Made by a program: the position numbers and the translations under genes
From: Candidatus Aalborgicola danicus
GTDB taxonomy: Bacteria; Pseudomonadota; Gammaproteobacteria; Burkholderiales; Burkholderiaceae_C
Length of the DNA stretch: 64,000 bases
Assembly: GCA_016703945.1 (NCBI GenBank)
Contig: JADJBC010000008.1
Location: 62,001 to 126,000 of the forward strand
Direction: 5' to 3'
Part shown: positions 60,965-64,000 of the stretch, piece by piece
Layout of the letters: the number at the start of each line of letters is the position of its first letter
Position numbering within the stretch: the first letter of the stretch is position 1
The notes under the pieces: model-generated
What the model saw: the letters and a program-made list of their open reading frames with translations, nothing else
What the model was told of the DNA's origin: nothing
Database searches by the model: none

Positions 60965-61870
60965 CTATGCGCGCAATGCTTTCTTGAGTTCCACACCCAA
61001 TTCCGGCTTGTGCGCAAAAGGATCGGTAGGGTTGCGGGCCAGCATCACGTCCTCCATACGGGTTTGCACGGAACCAATGGCCTTGGGGTGGCTGTAAATA
61101 TAGAACTGGTTTGCAGCGATGGCATCAAACACCATCTGCGCCACCTGGGCGGCGGTTACCTTGCCGCTGCCCACGGCCTTGTCACTCATGGCCTGGCCGA
61201 TCAGCTGGCTTTGTGTAGGTTTGGCCTCTACTTTCAGTTCCTCCGGGCGGTTGCGGTGGCTTTGGCTGATGCCGGTGGGCACAAAGAACGGGCACAACAC
61301 GCTGGCGCTGATCTGGTCGGTTACCAGCGCCAGGTCCTGGTACAGCGTTTCGCTGAGGGACACCACGGCATGTTTGCTGACGTTGTAGATGCCCATATTG
61401 GGCGCATTCAGCAAACCCGCCATGCTGGCGGTGTTGACGATATGGCCCTGGTAGGTGGGATCGGCCTTGGCGGCATCCAGCATCATCGGCGTGAATAAGC
61501 GCACGCCATGCACCACACCCATGACGTTCACGCCAAGCACCCACTCCCAGTCTTTCAAGGTGTTTTCCCAGACCAGACCACCGGCACCGACACCTGCGTT
61601 GTTGAACACAAAATGGGGTGCACCAAAACGTGCAAAGGTGGCGTCGGCCAGGGCCTGCATCTGGTCCGCCTTGGACACGTCCATCCGCATGGCCAGCACT
61701 GGGGCTCCAGCTGCTTGCATCTCGGCCACGGTTTTGTCCAGCGCGTCTTGTTGCACATCGGCCAAGACCAGATTCATGCCCAGCCTGGCGCCAATACGGG
61801 CGCACTCCAGGCCAAAGCCCGAACCGGCACCGGTGAGAACTGCGGTTTTGTTTTTGAAATCGGTGATCAT
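60965..61870 (-). CDS. Short-chain dehydrogenase/reductase
   Basis: 301 residues; NAD(P)-binding TGAGSGFG (about 12-19), NNAG region (FVFNNAGVGAGG) and the active-site YNVSKHA (about 160). A classical SDR reducing or oxidising a carbonyl; substrate unknown. The start MITDFKNKTAVL (61870) is the family N terminus; a longer frame to 61963 covers intergenic DNA. Preceded by the GNAT gene with a 25-base gap. Confidence 0.9.
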   Translation of the reverse strand: MITDFKNKTAVLTGAGSGFGLECARIGARLGMNLVLADVQQDALDKTVAEMQAAGAPVLAMRMDVSKADQMQALADATFARFGAPHFVFNNAGVGAGGLVWENTLKDWEWVLGVNVMGVVHGVRLFTPMMLDAAKADPTYQGHIVNTASMAGLLNAPNMGIYNVSKHAVVSLSETLYQDLALVTDQISASVLCPFFVPTGISQSHRNRPEELKVEAKPTQSQLIGQAMSDKAVGSGKVTAAQVAQMVFDAIAANQFYIYSHPKAIGSVQTRMEDVMLARNPTDPFAHKPELGVELKKALRA

Positions 61871-61895
61871 GCGAATAAAGCTCCAAAGTTTCTGT

Positions 61896-62372
61896 TCAAG
61901 ATGTCCAGACCATTTCGAGGTGGTCAATACCGTCTTCGACATAGGGCATGCCCACATCGACAAAGCCGTGCTGGCTGTAATACGCTTTCAAGCGGGCCTG
62001 GGCGCCAATACGAATGGCCTGTACTCCCCACAGCGTGTGCACAGACGCAATGGCCCGTTGGATCAACGCATGGCCCAGGCCGGTGCCCCGGGCGCTGCTG
62101 CGGGTGACGACGCGGCCAATACTGGCCTCGGTAAATTTGATACCGGCGGGGAACAGGCGCGCATAGGCCAGCAAATGCCCATCCTGGGTACCCAGCAAAT
62201 GCAGGGCCTGCTCGTCTGCACCATCCATGTCCTGGAAGACGCAGTTCTGCTCCACTACAAAAACCTCGGTACGCAACTGCAACACCGCATACAGCTCCTC
62301 CACCGCCAGGGTGTCCAAAGCAGCCAGCTTCCAGTCCAGCGTGGGTGGGGCTTTTTGCATCACAGAACTCAT
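61896..62372 (-). CDS. ElaA-like GNAT acetyltransferase
   Basis: 158 residues; ElaA-type GNAT with QLRTEVFVVEQNCVFQDMDGAD near the start and the acetyl-CoA loop SSARGTGLGHALIQRA. Substrate unknown. The start overlaps the GST stop by four bases, so the two are co-translated. Confidence 0.9.
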   Translation of the reverse strand: MSSVMQKAPPTLDWKLAALDTLAVEELYAVLQLRTEVFVVEQNCVFQDMDGADEQALHLLGTQDGHLLAYARLFPAGIKFTEASIGRVVTRSSARGTGLGHALIQRAIASVHTLWGVQAIRIGAQARLKAYYSQHGFVDVGMPYVEDGIDHLEMVWTS

Positions 62373-63310
62373 GCGCTCTGAACCGCCTTGAGCACATATC
62401 CAATGCGGGGAAAATGCACCAACACGGTGCCGGCACGCGGGTCCACACGTTTGAGTGTGTAGCGGGTGCGCGTGGCGGCGACCAGTTTGCCCTCGGTGGC
62501 CTCGGGGCCAAAGGTTTCTGCGGAGATGGTGACCTGGCTCCCCAAAGGGATGCCATGTTCGTCCTGAAATGTTTCGTCATTCTGAGCTGTAGCCCCCGTA
62601 GACCCTGCGCAGGTTGCTATCGCTTCAGTAGCAGAGTATTTCTCCACCGTGCCATGACCCAAGGCCGTCATGCGGTCCATCCAGTGCAACACCGCAGGTG
62701 TGGCATCCAGAATGCCGGCCATCACCGGCACGCGGTGACGGCTGAACCACAGCGGGTGGTAGGTCGCAAAGTCGGCCACACAGGGGCTGTTGCCCATCAA
62801 GAAGTCTTGGCCATCCAGCATGTTGGCGATGCGCCGCAGGTAAGACTTGTAGGCCGCCGTGGCGTCACCCGGGCGCAGGCGCGTCATGCCCGCGGACATG
62901 GCCGCGCGGTCCGCACCGAAGGCCTTGGCCGCCTCGGGTGGTGCGCCGTCAAACATGGCGGCGGCCCCCTTGGGCTGCAGGTTGTAGGCCATGGCCGCCC
63001 AGAACAACGTGGTGTCGGCCCACTGGGCCAGCACGCGGGCCAGGCCCTTGTGCGATTCGGGGTACAGCGTGGGCGTGGGCTGGATGTGCTCCAGCACGTC
63101 GCAGATCAGCGCGCTGTCACAGTAAACGTCGGAGCCGATCTGCAGGAACGGCGTCTTGCGGTAGCCGCCGGTCAGGGCCTGCACATCGGGCTTGGGCATG
63201 ATGGCGGGCACGATGACCGATTTCCAGGCCAGCTGCTTGTAGCCGAGTACCAGCCGGACTTTCTCGGAGAACGGCGAGGTGGCGTAGTGGTGAAGAATGA
63301 GGTCAGACAT
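62369..63310 (-). CDS. Glutathione S-transferase family protein
   Basis: 313 residues. N-terminal thioredoxin-like domain (LILHHYATSPFSEKVRLVLGYKQL, then DSALICDVLEH with the conserved ES/DS glutathione-contact site) and an all-helical C-terminal domain. A further C-terminal segment of about 85 residues (from about 225) is not typical of GSTs. The segment SATEAIATCAGSTGATAQ in it is encoded by a dispersed-element copy. First complete gene of the group GST-GNAT-SDR-spermidine-synthase-like. Confidence 0.85.
   Translation of the reverse strand: MSDLILHHYATSPFSEKVRLVLGYKQLAWKSVIVPAIMPKPDVQALTGGYRKTPFLQIGSDVYCDSALICDVLEHIQPTPTLYPESHKGLARVLAQWADTTLFWAAMAYNLQPKGAAAMFDGAPPEAAKAFGADRAAMSAGMTRLRPGDATAAYKSYLRRIANMLDGQDFLMGNSPCVADFATYHPLWFSRHRVPVMAGILDATPAVLHWMDRMTALGHGTVEKYSATEAIATCAGSTGATAQNDETFQDEHGIPLGSQVTISAETFGPEATEGKLVAATRTRYTLKRVDPRAGTVLVHFPRIGYVLKAVQSA
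62587..62632 (-). repeat. Dispersed ~50-bp element, copy 8 (inside the GST gene)
   Basis: Read on the minus strand: GCTACTGAAGCGATAGC, then AACCTGCGCAGGGTCTAC, then GGGGGCTACAG. In frame; the encoded peptide resembles that of the ygfZ copy (10 of 21 positions). Confidence 0.7.
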
Positions 63311-63363
63311 GATGTCTCGCTTTAGTCAGTTGAGGACAGAGCTGCGGTCTGTCCCGCAAGTTT

Positions 63364-64000
63364 TCACAACCTAACCAACTGCTTGCCAAAGTTTTTGCCC
63401 TTGAGCAGGCCCAGGAAGGCTTCGGGCGCGGCAGCAAGACCTTGCGCAATGCTCTCGCGGGCGCGCAGCTTGCCCGTGGCCACCAGCGTGCCGAGTTCGG
63501 TCAAGGCTTCGGGCCAGATTTCCATATGTTCGCTGACGATAAAGCCCTGCACCTTCAGCCGCTGGGTCAGGATCAGCGCCGGGTAGCTCAGCGGCAGCGG
63601 CTTGCCGTCGTAGCCGGCAATCATGCCGCAGACGGCGATGCGGCCAAAGGCGTTCATGCGCGGCAACACCGCGTCCAACACCATGCCGCCAACGTTCTCA
63701 AAGTAACCGTCAATGCCGTTGGGGCAGGCCTCGGCAATCGCTTTGGACAGTGACGCGGCGTTGTCGTGTAACTTGTAGTCGATACAAGCGTCAAAGCCCA
63801 ACTCGTCCACCGCGTATTTGCATTTATCCGGACCGCCGGCAATGCCCACGGTGCGGCAACCACGCGCCTTGGACAAGGCCGCAAAGGCGCTGCCCACGGC
63901 ACCGGTGGCGGCGCTCACCACCATGGTCTGCCCTGCCTTGGGTTCGCAAATCTTGACCAGGCCATACCAGGCGGTGACGCCGGGCATACCGACCGCGCCC
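63364..64000 (-). CDS. NADP-dependent oxidoreductase of the MDR group, partial
   Basis: The C-terminal 212 or so residues of a zinc-independent medium-chain dehydrogenase/reductase (CurA/leukotriene B4 12-hydroxydehydrogenase-like): GAVGMPGVTAWYGL, NADP site VSAATGAVGSAFAALSKARG, FENVGG and QGFIVSEH. Such enzymes reduce alpha,beta-unsaturated carbonyls. The N terminus is cut by the window edge. It precedes the GST gene by 53 bases in the same direction. Confidence 0.9.
   Translation of the reverse strand, partial: GAVGMPGVTAWYGLVKICEPKAGQTMVVSAATGAVGSAFAALSKARGCRTVGIAGGPDKCKYAVDELGFDACIDYKLHDNAASLSKAIAEACPNGIDGYFENVGGMVLDAVLPRMNAFGRIAVCGMIAGYDGKPLPLSYPALILTQRLKVQGFIVSEHMEIWPEALTELGTLVATGKLRARESIAQGLAAAPEAFLGLLKGKNFGKQLVRL

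Overview
The window looks like chromosome of a betaproteobacterium of the Comamonadaceae, most likely Rhodoferax or a close relative. The grounds are protein style, high GC, the gene order thrS-infC-rpmI-rplT-pheS-pheT-ihfA-merR-tRNA-Pro, and two kinds of dispersed repeat that I associate with this family from memory. No prophage, CRISPR array or plasmid function is visible. The only mobile element is one ISAs1-type insertion sequence.

Layout. 1-2873 (minus): a three-gene envelope operon (small exported protein, TPR-like exported protein, patatin-like lipoprotein cut by the left edge). 2959-3845 (minus): a split YeeE/YedE transporter pair. 4141-5975 (plus): an MFS exporter translationally coupled to a COG2345 regulator with a cysteine cluster, behind inverted-repeat operators. 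6181-7958: a 52-residue basic protein and an exported adenosine deaminase-like enzyme. 8061-9326: the IS. 9733-12240: an exported 14-repeat RCC1 protein. 12497-18229 (minus): a peptide ABC transporter (dppBCDF, with the binding protein last). 18306-20426: an H1-like/SWIB protein, rraA and a DMT exporter. 20472-23446: a polyamine-type ABC importer without a binding protein. 23663-26337: isocitrate lyase and two LigT-like phosphoesterases.

26396-34652 is the translation operon. It starts with a threonine-rich leader peptide and an attenuator in front of thrS, then infC (AUC start), L35, L20, PheS, PheT, IHF-alpha, a MerR regulator and tRNA-Pro(GGG). 34865-39408 (minus) is mltG-tmk-holB-pilZ-tatD-ankyrin. 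39456-47482 holds ygfZ, a thioesterase-GNAT fusion, an esterase, an iron alcohol dehydrogenase, an isochorismatase-like hydrolase, an M1 peptidase, a second patatin and an HDOD protein. 47589-50062 is tex with a frameshift. 50151-56696 (minus) is a signalling operon: periplasmic binding protein, hybrid histidine kinase, REC-REC-PAS-GGDEF-EAL protein. 56801-64000 ends with a methyltransferase, a large zinc-ribbon membrane protein, a spermidine-synthase-like protein, an SDR, a GNAT, a GST and an MDR oxidoreductase cut by the right edge.

The strongest unexpected signals are: the Thr leader peptide with mutually exclusive terminator and antiterminator before thrS; a dispersed element of about 50 bp, found between genes and also in frame inside at least five unrelated proteins; a 100-bp palindrome supplying the stop codons of two convergent genes; and three single-base frameshifts, two of them in homopolymers, which may be assembly errors. 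Strands, starts and motifs were read by eye. No database search was run.
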